Notes: generated from the sequence alone by a model not told the origin. A stretch of 64,000 nucleotides of DNA from Cellulomonas aerilata (GCF_007991755.1 NZ_BJYY01000013.1:372001-436000), one strand, 5' to 3'; positions 1 to 8,614 are shown, numbered from the stretch's first letter. Made by a program: numbers and translations.

Positions 1-103
1 TGAGCAGTGACCTGGCTCGCGAGTGCCCGCGCGACTCCACCCCGACGTGGTCCGGCTTGGGCGTGTCGAGGGCGGTGTCGGGCCGCTCCTGGAGATCAGT
101 CAT
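1..103 (-). CDS. Carbohydrate ABC transporter permease (MalG/UgpE type), N-terminal fragment
   Basis: An open frame begins at ATG 103-101 and runs off the left edge of the window. Its start overlaps the last 8 nt of the upstream permease gene, which is the usual arrangement for the second permease of a sugar ABC importer. Only about 34 residues are visible. They begin MTDLQERPDT and are hydrophilic, as expected for the cytoplasmic N-terminus of a MalG-type permease, so no membrane segment can be seen. The assignment rests on the position and overlap, not on visible domain sequence. Confidence 0.55.
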   Translation of the reverse strand, partial: MTDLQERPDTALDTPKPDHVGVESRGHSRARSLL

Positions 104-1031
104 TGTAGAAGACCCAGTACTTGGAGAGGAGGAAGTTGAGGGCCGTCAGCACGGCGGTCAGGATCAGCAGCAGCCAGGCCATGGCCGACGCGTAGCCCAT
201 GTTCAGCGAGGCGAAGCCCTGCTGGTACAGGTACAGCGTGAAGAACAACGTGGAGTCCGCCGGCCCACCGCTGCCGCCGGAGACCACGAACGCCTGCGTG
301 AAGGTCTGCATCGCCCCGATGAGCTGCAGCACGAGGTTGAAGAAGATGATCGGCGTCAGCATCGGGATCGTGATCGACCAGAACTGGCGCAGGCGGGTGG
401 CCCCGTCGATCGAGGCCGCCTCGTAGTACATCTCCGGGATCTGGCGCAGTCCGGCCAGGAAGATGATCATCGGCGCCCCGAAGGTCCACACGTTCAGCAC
501 GATCAGCGTCGACAGGGCGTAGTCGGGGTGGGAGACCCACCCCTGACCCTCGATGCCGAAGATGCTCAGCACCTGGTTGATCAGGCCCGTGGTCCCGAAG
601 ATCTGCCGCCACAGGATCGCGATGGCCACCGAGCCGCCCAGCAGGGACGGCAGGTAGAACGCCGACCGGTACAGCGCCAGCCCGCGCATCCCGCGGTCCA
701 GCAGCAGCGCCAGGCCCAGCGCCGCGGCCAGCTGCAGCGGGACCGAGACGAACACGTAGATCGCCGTGACCTGCAGCGACTTGATCAGCCGCGGGTCGGA
801 GAACATCTGGGTGTAGTTCTCCACACCGATGAACTGCGGGTCGGTCAGCAGGTCGTAGTCGGTGAAGGACAGGTACAGCGACGCCAGCAGCGGACCGGCC
901 GTGATGAGGATCAGGCCGATGTACCACGGCCCCAGGAAGAACAACGACCAACGACCGTCGGCCTTCTCCGTGGGACTGTTCGCGCCTCCCTTCTGCTTGC
1001 GGAGGGTGCTCAGCTCAGACAGAGCGGACAT
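96..1031 (-). CDS. Carbohydrate ABC transporter permease (MalF/UgpA type)
   Basis: This 311-residue inner-membrane permease would form half of the channel of a binding-protein-dependent sugar importer. Six hydrophobic segments lie from about residue 30 to the C-terminus. The loop beginning YYEAASIDGA is the EAA motif that contacts the ATPase, followed by the typical RLRQFWSITIP stretch. The start ATG has a weak AGGAAG element 5' of it. The gene is the first of its transcript, with the second permease overlapping downstream. No substrate-binding protein precedes it, so that gene must lie downstream beyond the window or elsewhere. Substrate cannot be read from the sequence. The LacI-type sites in the upstream divergent region suggest sugar-dependent repression. 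Confidence 0.88.
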   Translation of the reverse strand: MSALSELSTLRKQKGGANSPTEKADGRWSLFFLGPWYIGLILITAGPLLASLYLSFTDYDLLTDPQFIGVENYTQMFSDPRLIKSLQVTAIYVFVSVPLQLAAALGLALLLDRGMRGLALYRSAFYLPSLLGGSVAIAILWRQIFGTTGLINQVLSIFGIEGQGWVSHPDYALSTLIVLNVWTFGAPMIIFLAGLRQIPEMYYEAASIDGATRLRQFWSITIPMLTPIIFFNLVLQLIGAMQTFTQAFVVSGGSGGPADSTLFFTLYLYQQGFASLNMGYASAMAWLLLILTAVLTALNFLLSKYWVFYND

Positions 1032-1235
1032 GGACCCACTCTTCCTGGATCGGGGACCTCGCGGTCACGGTGCGGGCGCCGTCCGCGCGGGGCGCGCGGT
1101 GGCGGGGGGCGTCGGCGCACGGGTCACCGACGCCACACGGACCTGCCTGGGGAAAGAGAGTCATGCTCCCTCTTCGGTGGATCGTCGTTGATGGACCGAG
1201 AGCTGCTACCTCGTCGTGGCCCGTCTCGCGACCAC

Positions 1236-1250
1236 TGGAAAGCGCTTCCA
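1236..1250. promoter_or_regulatory. LacI-family operator-like site
   Basis: The sequence TGGAAAGCGCTTCCA has a perfect AAGCGCTT core flanked by near-symmetric GG/CC arms. It lies in the 345-bp region between the divergent permease and oxidoreductase genes. The core matches related sites at 1362, 4136 and 4282, and the last two flank the LacI-type gene at 4352. Binding is inferred. Confidence 0.55.
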
Positions 1251-1340
1251 CTATGCGCCGTGCCACACCTCCGCGTCAACCACCGACGGGCCGCGGACCA
1301 CCCGGGGCACCAGCGCCCCGTCCGCGATCCCGCTCCCTGC

Positions 1341-1374
1341 TTGACATGCCGTCGCCCCGAGTAAACGCTTTCCA
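1341..1374 (+). promoter_or_regulatory. Promoter with overlapping LacI-like half-site
   Basis: A perfect TTGACA lies at 1341-1346. TAAACG, a possible -10, follows at 1362-1367, although the 15-nt spacing is short. The sequence TAAACGCTTTCCA (1362-1374) ends 2 nt before the ATG at 1377 and resembles the AAGCGCTTTCC operator. There is no Shine-Dalgarno, so transcription may begin at or next to the start codon. A repressor bound here would block that promoter directly. Confidence 0.45.
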
Positions 1375-1376
1375 CC

Positions 1377-2600
1377 ATGCCGAGTCCCACCGCCGCGACC
1401 GCTGCCGGCCCTGCGCCCGACCCCGCGCCCGCACCTCTCCCCCGTGTCGCCGTCGTCGGTGTCCTGGGCTTCGGGCTGACCCACCTGCGCGCGTTCCGGG
1501 AGCTGGCCGACGAAGGTCGCTGCACCGTGAGCGACGTGGTGGACATGCGGCCGCTGGCCGGTGAGGCCGCCGAGCTCGCCGGGGACGCGGCCTACCACCG
1601 TGACCTCGCCGACCTGCTCGAGGCCGGTCCGGGCCCCCGGCCCGACGTCGTCGTCATCGCCACCCCGATCTCCACCCACGCGCCGCTCGCGGCCGCCGCG
1701 ATGCGGGCCGGCTGCCACGTCCTGCTGGAGAAGCCGCCCACCGCGTCGCTGGCCGAGTTCACCGAGCTGCTCGCGGTCGCGCGGGAGACCGGACGAGCGT
1801 GCCAGGTCGGGTTCCAGTCCAACGGCTCCGACGCCTACGCCGTCGTGGCCGGCGCCGTCGCGTCCGGCGAGATCGGCGAGGTCACGGGTATCGGCGTGGT
1901 CGGCACCTGGCTGCGGCCCGTGTCGTACTTCGAGCGCGCGCGCTGGGCCGGACGCCGCCGCCTGGACGGGGTCGACGTCGTGGACGGCGTCGTCACCAAC
2001 CCCCTCGCGCACGCCGTCGCCGCCGCCCTGCGGGTGGGCGGCGCGAACCGCGTGGAGGACGTCGCCGTCGTGGAGACCGAGCTCTACCACGCGCACGACA
2101 TCGAGGCCGACGACACCTCGTCCGTCCGGGTCCTCACGACGCACGGCGCCCAGGGCCTGCCCATCGCCCTGGGCCTGACGGTGTGCGCCGCCGAGCAGAC
2201 CGAGCCCCGCGTCCTGGTGCACGGCACCGCCGGTCGGGTCACCTTCCGGTACAAGACCGACGTCGTCGAGGTCGACGGGACCGCCGGCGCCCGCACCGTC
2301 AGGTGCACCAGCGCCTCGCTCCAGGCGAACCTCCTGGACCACCTGGGCGACCCCACCGTCGCCCTGCTGAGCCCCCTGGAGGAGTCCGGCGGGTTCATGC
2401 GCGTGCTCGAGGCGATCCGCACGGCGCCCGACCCCACACCGATCCCCGCCGACCTCGTCGAGTGGCGCGGCGAGGGCCCGGACCGTCATCCGGTCGTCCG
2501 CGACGTCGAGGAGTGGTGCACGCGGGTGGCCACCGAGCTGCGCTCCTTCGCCGCGCTCGGGGCGCCGTGGTCGCCCGCGCGCACGACGCCGGCGACCTGA
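1377..2600 (+). CDS. Gfo/Idh/MocA family oxidoreductase
   Basis: This 407-residue protein is a likely NAD(P)-dependent sugar or polyol dehydrogenase. The N-terminal Rossmann fold contains VAVVGVLGFGLTH at about residues 23-35, a slightly altered GxGxxG. The family signature is LLEKPPTAS near residue 118. The C-terminal half forms the substrate-binding alpha/beta domain. The gene diverges from the ABC permease and faces a second Gfo/Idh gene across a strong hairpin, so both probably act on the imported sugar. The altered glycine motif (GVLGFG) could affect cofactor preference. Substrate is unknown. The start lacks a Shine-Dalgarno and is preceded by promoter- and operator-like sequence. Confidence 0.85.
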   Translation: MPSPTAATAAGPAPDPAPAPLPRVAVVGVLGFGLTHLRAFRELADEGRCTVSDVVDMRPLAGEAAELAGDAAYHRDLADLLEAGPGPRPDVVVIATPISTHAPLAAAAMRAGCHVLLEKPPTASLAEFTELLAVARETGRACQVGFQSNGSDAYAVVAGAVASGEIGEVTGIGVVGTWLRPVSYFERARWAGRRRLDGVDVVDGVVTNPLAHAVAAALRVGGANRVEDVAVVETELYHAHDIEADDTSSVRVLTTHGAQGLPIALGLTVCAAEQTEPRVLVHGTAGRVTFRYKTDVVEVDGTAGARTVRCTSASLQANLLDHLGDPTVALLSPLEESGGFMRVLEAIRTAPDPTPIPADLVEWRGEGPDRHPVVRDVEEWCTRVATELRSFAALGAPWSPARTTPAT

Positions 2601-2688
2601 CCGCCGGCGGCGTCGAGGCGGCTCGCTCCCTCCACGGGGCCGCACGTCGCCTCTGGACGGTCGCCGCGACCGTCCCCGACGCACGCGA

Positions 2689-2712
2689 GGCCCGCACCGA
2701 GCGGTGCGGGCC
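2689..2712. terminator. Bidirectional hairpin terminator
   Basis: A perfect 10-bp stem, GGCCCGCACC paired with GGTGCGGGCC around a GAGC loop, sits between two convergent genes. There is no U-tract, as is common in actinobacteria. Confidence 0.7.
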
Positions 2713-2758
2713 CCGGATGCGCCGGGCTCCGGTCGGGCCGGCTGGGCAATCCCCCCGG

Positions 2759-4114
2759 TCAGCGCTTGGCGAGCTCCACGCCCAGCTCCAGGGCGTCGAT
2801 GTCGACGGGCTGCCCGGTGCGCAGTGACTCGTTGCCCGCGATGCCGACGGCGACCGCACGGACGCCGTCGACGTAGCCGGCCGGACGACCCAACGGGTCC
2901 TCCCCGTCCCGGCCGCGGAAGACGTCCGTCAGCAGGATGGCGTCGCCGCCGCCGTGCGACCCCTCACCCATGGGGATGTCGACCTCCTCGGCGCGCTGCC
3001 AGTGCCGCTGCACGACCAGCCGCTCGCCCTGCGGGCGCAGCAGGTCCGCGTTCTCGGCCCCGGCGAAGCTCGGGTCCAGCACGGCCTGGCCCGTGGTCTC
3101 GTCGAACTCCACCGAGCCTCGCTCCACCACCTCGAGCTCGGCGCGCCCCTCGGTGCCGTTGACCGTCACGCGGTAGCCCTCCCACGGGGCGTGCGCGTTA
3201 AGGGAGTACGTCATCGTCGCGCCGCCGCGGTAGTCCACCAGCACGGACATGTTGTCCTCGATGGTGATGCCGGGCGCGAAGACGTCCTGGTCGCGGTGGT
3301 AGCCGTCGTGCTGCTCGGCATCGAGGTAGAGCCGCTTGAGGCGCTCGTCCTTGCGCATGTCCAGCGACCAGCGGTCGCCCGGCCGGGACTCGGCGCCGCG
3401 GGCGGGACGCGGCCCGGCCTGCGCGACGCCCGCACCCTGGTCGCCGTAGAAGGCCAGCCGCCCGCGGGCGTAGACCCGGGCCGGCGCGTCGTCCAGCCAC
3501 CAGTTGACGAGGTCGAAGTGGTGCGAGGACTTGTGCACGAGCAGCCCGCCCGAGCGGGACTTGTCCCGGTGCCAGCGGCGGAAGTAGTCCGCGCCGTGCA
3601 CGGTGTCCAGCGCCCACTCGAAGTGCACCGAGGTGACCGTCCCGATCTGCCCCGAGGCGATGACCTGCTTCAGCGAGGAGTTCCGCGGGGAGTACCGGTA
3701 GTTGAAGGTCATGACGATGTCGCGGCCCGTGGAGCCCACGGCGGCGTTGATCGCGCGGCAGCCCTCGACGTCGATGGTCAGCGGCTTCTCGACGACGACG
3801 TCCGCGCCCGCACCCAGGGCACGCGTCACCAGGTCGGCGTGCGTGTGGTCCGGGGCGGTGACGACCACGACGTCGACGCCGAGGTCGCGGATCATCTCCT
3901 CGAGCTGCGCCGGCTCGTAGCGCGGGACGGCCGTGCCGCCCGCCGCGCTCACGAGCTCGTCGTAGTACGCGGTCCGGCCGGGGTTCGGCTCGCACCAGGC
4001 CACCAGCTCGGCGACGTCGGCGTGGGTGGTGGTCATGGCGTCGATGTACATCTGGGCGCGGTGGCCCGTACCAGCGACCGCGTAGCGCCGACGGGCGCTG
4101 CTCGGGGGCGTCAT
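2759..4114 (-). CDS. Gfo/Idh/MocA family oxidoreductase
   Basis: This protein of 451 residues begins at the ATG at 4114, which has an AAGGAG Shine-Dalgarno 7 nt upstream. A longer in-frame reading to 4243 lacks one. The N-terminus carries RRYAVAGTGHRA, the dinucleotide-binding GxGxR variant. VVVEKPLTID near residue 112 is the family lysine motif. The sequence SSHHFDLVNWW near residue 202 resembles the conserved histidine region of larger Gfo/Idh enzymes acting on glycosides or inositols. It probably catalyses oxidation or NAD-assisted processing of a sugar taken up by the adjacent ABC system. A LacI-type operator sits 22 nt upstream of its start. It is larger than the convergent paralogue and only distantly similar, so the two likely perform different steps. 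Confidence 0.87.
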   Translation of the reverse strand: MTPPSSARRRYAVAGTGHRAQMYIDAMTTTHADVAELVAWCEPNPGRTAYYDELVSAAGGTAVPRYEPAQLEEMIRDLGVDVVVVTAPDHTHADLVTRALGAGADVVVEKPLTIDVEGCRAINAAVGSTGRDIVMTFNYRYSPRNSSLKQVIASGQIGTVTSVHFEWALDTVHGADYFRRWHRDKSRSGGLLVHKSSHHFDLVNWWLDDAPARVYARGRLAFYGDQGAGVAQAGPRPARGAESRPGDRWSLDMRKDERLKRLYLDAEQHDGYHRDQDVFAPGITIEDNMSVLVDYRGGATMTYSLNAHAPWEGYRVTVNGTEGRAELEVVERGSVEFDETTGQAVLDPSFAGAENADLLRPQGERLVVQRHWQRAEEVDIPMGEGSHGGGDAILLTDVFRGRDGEDPLGRPAGYVDGVRAVAVGIAGNESLRTGQPVDIDALELGVELAKR

Positions 4115-4135
4115 GGGCAAGCTCCTTCGTTGGAG

Positions 4136-4150
4136 GTGAAAACGCTTACC
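4136..4150 (-). promoter_or_regulatory. LacI-family operator-like site upstream of the second oxidoreductase
   Basis: On the minus strand this reads GGTAAGCGTTTTCAC, close to general LacI/CcpA operator consensus. It lies between the gene starting at 4114 and the divergent LacI regulator. Confidence 0.55.
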
Positions 4151-4281
4151 GAGAGGATGCCACGCCTGGCGAGGCCGTGGCTGCCCGGCGCTCACATCGC
4201 GGAACCCTCCGCTGCGGCGCGATGGATAGCGCCCCGAGTCCAACGACCGGTCCGCCTCGGGACAGTACGGCCCTTCCGCGG

Positions 4282-4301
4282 ATAGCGCTTTCTGCTAGCG
4301 T
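4282..4301 (+). promoter_or_regulatory. Extended -10 promoter and operator of the LacI-type gene
   Basis: ATAGCGCTTTCTGC (4282-4295) carries the AGCGCTTT operator core and runs into TGC-TAGCGT (4293-4301), an extended -10. Repressor bound here would autoregulate the gene beginning at 4352. Confidence 0.45.
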
Positions 4302-4351
4302 CGTCACCACGGACGGCGCAGGCGGCGTCCGGCCCGGTCGACGACGACGGA

Positions 4352-5455
4352 GTGGTGACCCATGCCCAGCGTAGCCGCGGCACGATGACGGGCACCGCCA
4401 CCGGCAGACGCCGGTCCACCACGAAGGCGGCGCGAGCCCGCGCGACCCTCAGCGACGTCGCCCGCGAGGCCGGTGTCTCGCTGGCCACGGCGTCCCGCGC
4501 ACTGAACGGCACCTCCGGCCGCGCCGTCGGCGACGGGCTGCGCGAGCGCGTGCAGGCGGCCGCCGACCGGCTCGACTACTCCCCCGACGCCAACGCCCAG
4601 GCGATGGCCCGCGGCCGGACAGCCTCCATCGGGCTCGTCGTCCACGACATCGCCGACCCGTACTTCTCCTCGATCGCCGCCGGGGTCACCGCCGCCGCCG
4701 ACGCGGGCGGCTACGCGGTGACGCTGGCCAACACCCAGCACGACCACGTCCGCGAGCTGCACTTCGTGCAGACGCTGCAGAGCCAGCGCGCACGGGCGAT
4801 CATCCTGGCCGGCGGCCGGCAGGACGACGACGAGGCGAACGACCGGCTGCGCGCCGCGCTGCGCGGCTACCGCGAGCAGGGCGGGACGGTCGCCGTGATC
4901 GGGCAGGCGATCCTGGGCGTGAGCACGGTCCGGGTCGACAACGTGGGCGGCAGCGCGGCCCTGGCGACCGCGCTGCACGGGCTCGGCTACCGCCGGTTCG
5001 GGGTGATGGCCGGTCCGCAGCGGCACCTGACCGCCCGCGAGCGCACCACCGGGTTCGTCGACGCGCTGGCCCGCCTGGGTGTGGACGTCCCGCCCGCCGC
5101 CGTGGTCCACAGCGAGTTCACGCGCACCGGCGGCAACACCGCCCTGGCCGAGCTGCTGCTCCGCGCCCCGGACGTCGAGCTGGTCTTCGCGGTCAACGAC
5201 GTCATGGCCGTGGGCGCCATGTCCGCCGCGCGCGACGCCGGCATCGTCGTCCCCGGAGGGCTGGCGTTCGCCGGGTTCGACGACATCGCGACCCTGCACG
5301 ACGTGAACCCCGCGCTCACCACGGTGCACCTGCCGCTGGAGGAGATGGGACGCCTGGCCACGCCACTGGCACTGGACGCCGCCGCGGAGCCGCGCGAGGT
5401 CGTGGTGACCGGTGAGGTCCGGCTGCGGGACTCCACCCCGGCCCGGTCCGCCTAG
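4352..5455 (+). CDS. LacI family transcriptional regulator
   Basis: This 367-residue repressor has a helix-turn-helix at about residues 33-54 (LSDVAREAGVSLATASRALN). A hinge helix follows, then a periplasmic-binding-protein-like ligand domain containing IGLVVHDIADPYFSSI and ending with the FAGFDDIATL dimer region. It very likely binds the AGCGCTT-core sites at 1236, 1362, 4136 and 4282 and responds to a sugar handled by the neighbouring ABC permease and oxidoreductases. The GTG at 4352 is used here; an in-frame ATG at 4385 is an alternative that leaves the HTH intact. Neither has a convincing Shine-Dalgarno. The family assignment is firm but the effector is unknown. Confidence 0.92.
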   Translation: MVTHAQRSRGTMTGTATGRRRSTTKAARARATLSDVAREAGVSLATASRALNGTSGRAVGDGLRERVQAAADRLDYSPDANAQAMARGRTASIGLVVHDIADPYFSSIAAGVTAAADAGGYAVTLANTQHDHVRELHFVQTLQSQRARAIILAGGRQDDDEANDRLRAALRGYREQGGTVAVIGQAILGVSTVRVDNVGGSAALATALHGLGYRRFGVMAGPQRHLTARERTTGFVDALARLGVDVPPAAVVHSEFTRTGGNTALAELLLRAPDVELVFAVNDVMAVGAMSAARDAGIVVPGGLAFAGFDDIATLHDVNPALTTVHLPLEEMGRLATPLALDAAAEPREVVVTGEVRLRDSTPARSA

Positions 5456-5556
5456 CGCACCGCTTCTCGCGCCCTCGGTGCGCGCCCGGGCGGCGGGCCC
5501 GGGCGGGCGCGGGCCGTCGCAGGCCGTCCCGGGCCCGACGTGACACCCTCCCCGGT

Positions 5557-6357
5557 GTGCCAGCGCTCTCCGCACTCGCCCTCTCACCGCTCGACGTCGT
5601 GCTCCTCGCCGTGGCGGCCTGCCTCGTGGGGCTCAGCAAGACCGCCCTGCCCGGTGCGGGCACGCTCGCCGTCGCGGTGTTCGCCGCGGTCCTGCCGGCG
5701 CGCGAGTCGACCGGCACCCTGCTGGTCCTGCTCATCGTCGGGGACCTGTTCGCGGTGCGGATGTACCACGCGCACGCGGACTTCCCGACCCTGCGCCGGA
5801 TGGTCCCGACGGTGCTCGTCGGCGTCGGCGTCGGCGCGGTGTTCCTCGCGCTGGCGGGTGACACCACGGTGCGGCGGGTCATCGCGGTGATCCTGCTGGC
5901 GCTCGTGGGTGTCACCCTCGCGCGCCGTCGGGCCGCCGCCCGCAGGTCAGCCCCGCCCGCTGCGCCCGGCGGCGTGCCCGCCCCCGCCCCGGCGGAGGGC
6001 TCCCGGCGGCTGGGGACGGGCGTGTACGGCACGCTCGCGGGGTTCACCACGATGGTCGCCAACGCCGGCGGACCGGTGATGTCCCTGTACCTGCTGGCCG
6101 CACGCTTCCCCGTGCAGCAGTTCCTGGGTACCGCGGCGTGGTTCTTCCTGGCCGTGAACCTGGCCAAGACGCCGTTCTCCGTGGCGCTGGGGCTGATCAG
6201 CCTGGCGTCGCTGACGCTCGACCTGATGCTCGCGCCGGCCGTCGTCGTCGGCGCCCTGGTGGGCCGCCGGGTCGCCCGGCGCATCGACCAGGCCGTCTTC
6301 GAGCGGCTCGTGCTGACCCTGACGGTCGTGTCGGCCGGCTACCTGCTGGTGCAGTAG
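5557..6357 (+). CDS. TauE/SafE-family anion exporter
   Basis: This 266-residue integral membrane protein has two homologous halves of about four helices, separated by a Pro/Ala-rich cytoplasmic linker at about residues 128-150. The first half has GLSKTALPGAGTL and the second has TMVANAGGPVMSLYL, the paired signatures of the TauE/SafE (DUF81) family. Family members export sulfite, sulfoacetate or related organic anions. Which substrate applies here is not visible. The GTG start is inferred. The gene is convergent with the response regulator and 101 bp past the LacI gene, so it is probably a separate unit. Confidence 0.87.
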   Translation: MPALSALALSPLDVVLLAVAACLVGLSKTALPGAGTLAVAVFAAVLPARESTGTLLVLLIVGDLFAVRMYHAHADFPTLRRMVPTVLVGVGVGAVFLALAGDTTVRRVIAVILLALVGVTLARRRAAARRSAPPAAPGGVPAPAPAEGSRRLGTGVYGTLAGFTTMVANAGGPVMSLYLLAARFPVQQFLGTAAWFFLAVNLAKTPFSVALGLISLASLTLDLMLAPAVVVGALVGRRVARRIDQAVFERLVLTLTVVSAGYLLVQ

Positions 6358-6387
6358 CGCCGTCCGCCCCGGGCACGGCCACGCGCC

Positions 6388-7011
6388 TCACCGCTGGGTC
6401 CGGAGGTTGCGCTCGGCCCACAGCGCCGCCGACGTCCGGTCCGTCACCCCGATGCGCTGGAAGATGCTACCCACGTGCGCCTTCACCGTGCTGTCGCTGA
6501 TGTGCAGCGCGCGGGCGATCTGCTTGTTGGCCATGCCGCGGGTGATCAGCTCGAGCACCTCGCGCTCGCGGTCGGTCAGGTCCTCCCCGCGCGCCACCGG
6601 CCGGGCCTGCAGCATGGCGCGCGCGGCCCGCGGGTCCAGCGGTGACTCCCCGCGGACCACGGCCCGCACGCCGCGCAGCAGCTCCTCCGGGTCGGAGTCC
6701 TTGAGCAGGTAGCCCACGGCCCCGGCGTCGAGCGTGCGGCGCACGCGGTCGCCCTCGGAGAACGACGTGAGCACCAGGATCTGCACGTCCAGGCCGAGCG
6801 CCGTGATCCGGCGGGTCGCCTCGACGCCGTCCATCCCCGGCATGGACAGGTCCATGAGCACGATGTCCGGCGTCAGCTCGGCGACCAGCGCCAGCGCCTC
6901 CGCCCCGTCCGAGGCGGCCCCCACCACCTGCAGGTCGTCGGTGGAGTCCAGCAGGGACTGCAACCCTGCCCGGACCAGCCGGTGGTCGTCGACGAGCACC
7001 ACGCGGATCAC
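6388..7011 (-). CDS. NarL/FixJ-type response regulator
   Basis: This 207-residue DNA-binding regulator has an N-terminal receiver domain with acidic residues in LVDDHR, a phospho-acceptor Asp54 (MDLSMPG) and the conserved Lys in LLKDSD. A C-terminal LuxR-type HTH begins LTDREREVLELI. The GTG start overlaps the kinase stop by 4 nt (GTGA) and has a GGAGGT Shine-Dalgarno, so the pair is translationally coupled. Targets are unknown. The adjacent upstream exported-protein genes, which share a direct-repeat element, are possible targets, although that element looks more like an OmpR-type site than a NarL-type one. Confidence 0.93.
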   Translation of the reverse strand: MIRVVLVDDHRLVRAGLQSLLDSTDDLQVVGAASDGAEALALVAELTPDIVLMDLSMPGMDGVEATRRITALGLDVQILVLTSFSEGDRVRRTLDAGAVGYLLKDSDPEELLRGVRAVVRGESPLDPRAARAMLQARPVARGEDLTDREREVLELITRGMANKQIARALHISDSTVKAHVGSIFQRIGVTDRTSAALWAERNLRTQR

Positions 7012-8444
7012 GGGACCTCCACCTCCAGCCGCACCGTCGTGCCGGCGCCGGGCGTGGAGGCGATCTGCAGCAGGGCGCCCGCCTCCTCCGCGAGGTCGCA
7101 CAGCACCTTCATCCCCACGTGCCCGTCGCCGCGCCGCAGGGCCTCGTCGACGTCGAGGCCGGCGCCGTCGTCGGCCACCTCGAGCCGCACCAGGCCCGGC
7201 ACGACCGTGAGCGTGAGGCGCGCGCTGCGCGCCCCCGAGTGCTGCGCGACGTTGCGGAGCGCCTCCTGCGCGACCCGGAAGACCAGCGCCTCCACGGCGC
7301 GGGGCAGCTCCACGGCCGACGGCGCGACGGCGTCGGCGTCGAGGCCCTGGGCACGCAGCGGCGCGACGAGGTCCGCGAGCGCGGCCGGCAGCCCTGCGAC
7401 CGAGACGCTGGGCGGGTAGATCTCGACGAGGGTCGCCCGCAGCCCCCGGATGCTCTGCCGGATGCCCCGGGCGGCCTCCCGCAGCTCGTCGGCGACCTTG
7501 GGCTGGCCGCCGCGCTCCACCTGGTCGACGGCGCCCGCGATGACGAAGGACGCGCCGGCCAGGCCCTGCACCACGCTGTCGTGGACGTTGCCGGCGATCC
7601 GCCGCCGCTCGGCCGTCGAGGCGTCGATGGCCCGGCGCAGCAGCCGCTCGCTGGCCCGCTGCGACACCCGCAGCCGCTTGACCAGCGTCCACACCAGCGG
7701 CAGCTGGCACAGCTGCAGCAGCACCACCGCACCCACCGTCACCGGCGCGAACTCCCACAGCACCTCCCCGCGGCGCTCGGTGACCCGCGAGTAGCTCGAG
7801 TAGGTCTCGAAGAGCAGGTTCTCCCCGCTCGGGAGGGTCACGTGCCGGTAGACCTCCAGCAGCCCGTCGCGCGGGGCCAGCTCACGCTCGTAGGCGTTCT
7901 CCGGCCCGGACAGGTCGCTGAGCTCGGCAGCCGGCGGGCCACCCGCGAGCGTGTCGGCCTCGTCCTCGTCGAGACCGAAGACCTGGCCGATCAGCCGCGG
8001 CTCGTCGGAGTAGACGATGCGCCCGTCCGCGGTCCAGAGCTTGATCCGCACGAGGTCCCCGCTCATCAGCCCGGAGGTCTCGACCATCTCGTCCATCGCG
8101 TCGATCGCCGCGGGGTCGCCGGTGAGCAGGCCGTCCTGGAGCGCCGGCTCCACGACGGTGCGCGCGAGGATCCCCGCGGCCACCCGGGCGTCGCGCAGCG
8201 CCTCCTTCTCCGCCGCACTGCGGATCACCACGGCGCCGAGCACCAGGATGCTCACCAGCGCGATCGCGCTGGCCAGGCAGAACATCGCGATGCCGCGCCG
8301 CAGCGTGGGTGCCGGCCGGCGCTCGAGCCGGCCGCGCCCGTCCGCGAGGGTGCGCCACGGCACGGGTGCCGTGGCCGCAGCCGGTTGGGTGTGGTCGCTC
8401 TGGACCGTCATCGTCCTCACCATCGAGTCGTCGTCGTCGGGCAT
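7008..8444 (-). CDS. NarL-type membrane sensor histidine kinase
   Basis: This kinase is about 478 residues if translated from the ATG at 8444, which has a GGAGGT about 10 nt upstream; ATGs at 8423 and 8411 are alternatives. TM1 (about residues 52-74) and TM2 (about 232-255) bracket a 155-residue extracytoplasmic sensor region with no domain I can name. A linker leads to a HisKA_3 dimerisation domain with phospho-acceptor His288 (ERRRIAGNVHDS), then an HATPase domain with NVAQHSGA and the GHVGMKVL glycine box. It is translationally coupled to the response regulator. The large sensor domain suggests detection of something outside the cell or in the envelope. Confidence 0.92.
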   Translation of the reverse strand: MPDDDDSMVRTMTVQSDHTQPAAATAPVPWRTLADGRGRLERRPAPTLRRGIAMFCLASAIALVSILVLGAVVIRSAAEKEALRDARVAAGILARTVVEPALQDGLLTGDPAAIDAMDEMVETSGLMSGDLVRIKLWTADGRIVYSDEPRLIGQVFGLDEDEADTLAGGPPAAELSDLSGPENAYERELAPRDGLLEVYRHVTLPSGENLLFETYSSYSRVTERRGEVLWEFAPVTVGAVVLLQLCQLPLVWTLVKRLRVSQRASERLLRRAIDASTAERRRIAGNVHDSVVQGLAGASFVIAGAVDQVERGGQPKVADELREAARGIRQSIRGLRATLVEIYPPSVSVAGLPAALADLVAPLRAQGLDADAVAPSAVELPRAVEALVFRVAQEALRNVAQHSGARSARLTLTVVPGLVRLEVADDGAGLDVDEALRRGDGHVGMKVLCDLAEEAGALLQIASTPGAGTTVRLEVEVP

Positions 8445-8545
8445 CCAAGCATCGACCTCCGCGTGCCGGGGCGAAACCGTCGCGGGGCGTCCGGTTCCAC
8501 CCGGTCGGTGGACCGCCGGGTCGTCGCCGGCGCCGCACCCGCGGA

Positions 8546-8576
8546 GAGGGCCCGCCGCGGATCGCGACGGGCCCTC
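8546..8576. terminator. Hairpin terminator of first exported paralogue
   Basis: Inverted repeat GAGGGCCCG / CGGGCCCTC with a 13-nt loop lies about 40 bp past the stop at 8615. The same stem sequence recurs past the second paralogue at 11211-11247. Confidence 0.65.
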
Positions 8577-8614
8577 CCGTGTGCTGCGGCCGTGCCGCCG
8601 TCCTGCGGGTGGTG

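Noticed and set aside
57-1364. Long plus-strand open frame opposite the ABC permease
   Set aside because: It is an antisense shadow caused by high GC; it is Arg/Gln-rich with no domain, while the minus-strand frame gives a complete permease.
4216-4232. GGATAGCGCC as another LacI operator
   Set aside because: It lacks the TT/TTC arm shared by the other sites and has no symmetry.
5488-5520. GC-rich hairpin between lacI and tauE-like genes
   Set aside because: Several alternative pairings exist in GGGCCCGGGC-type sequence and none is a clear terminator.
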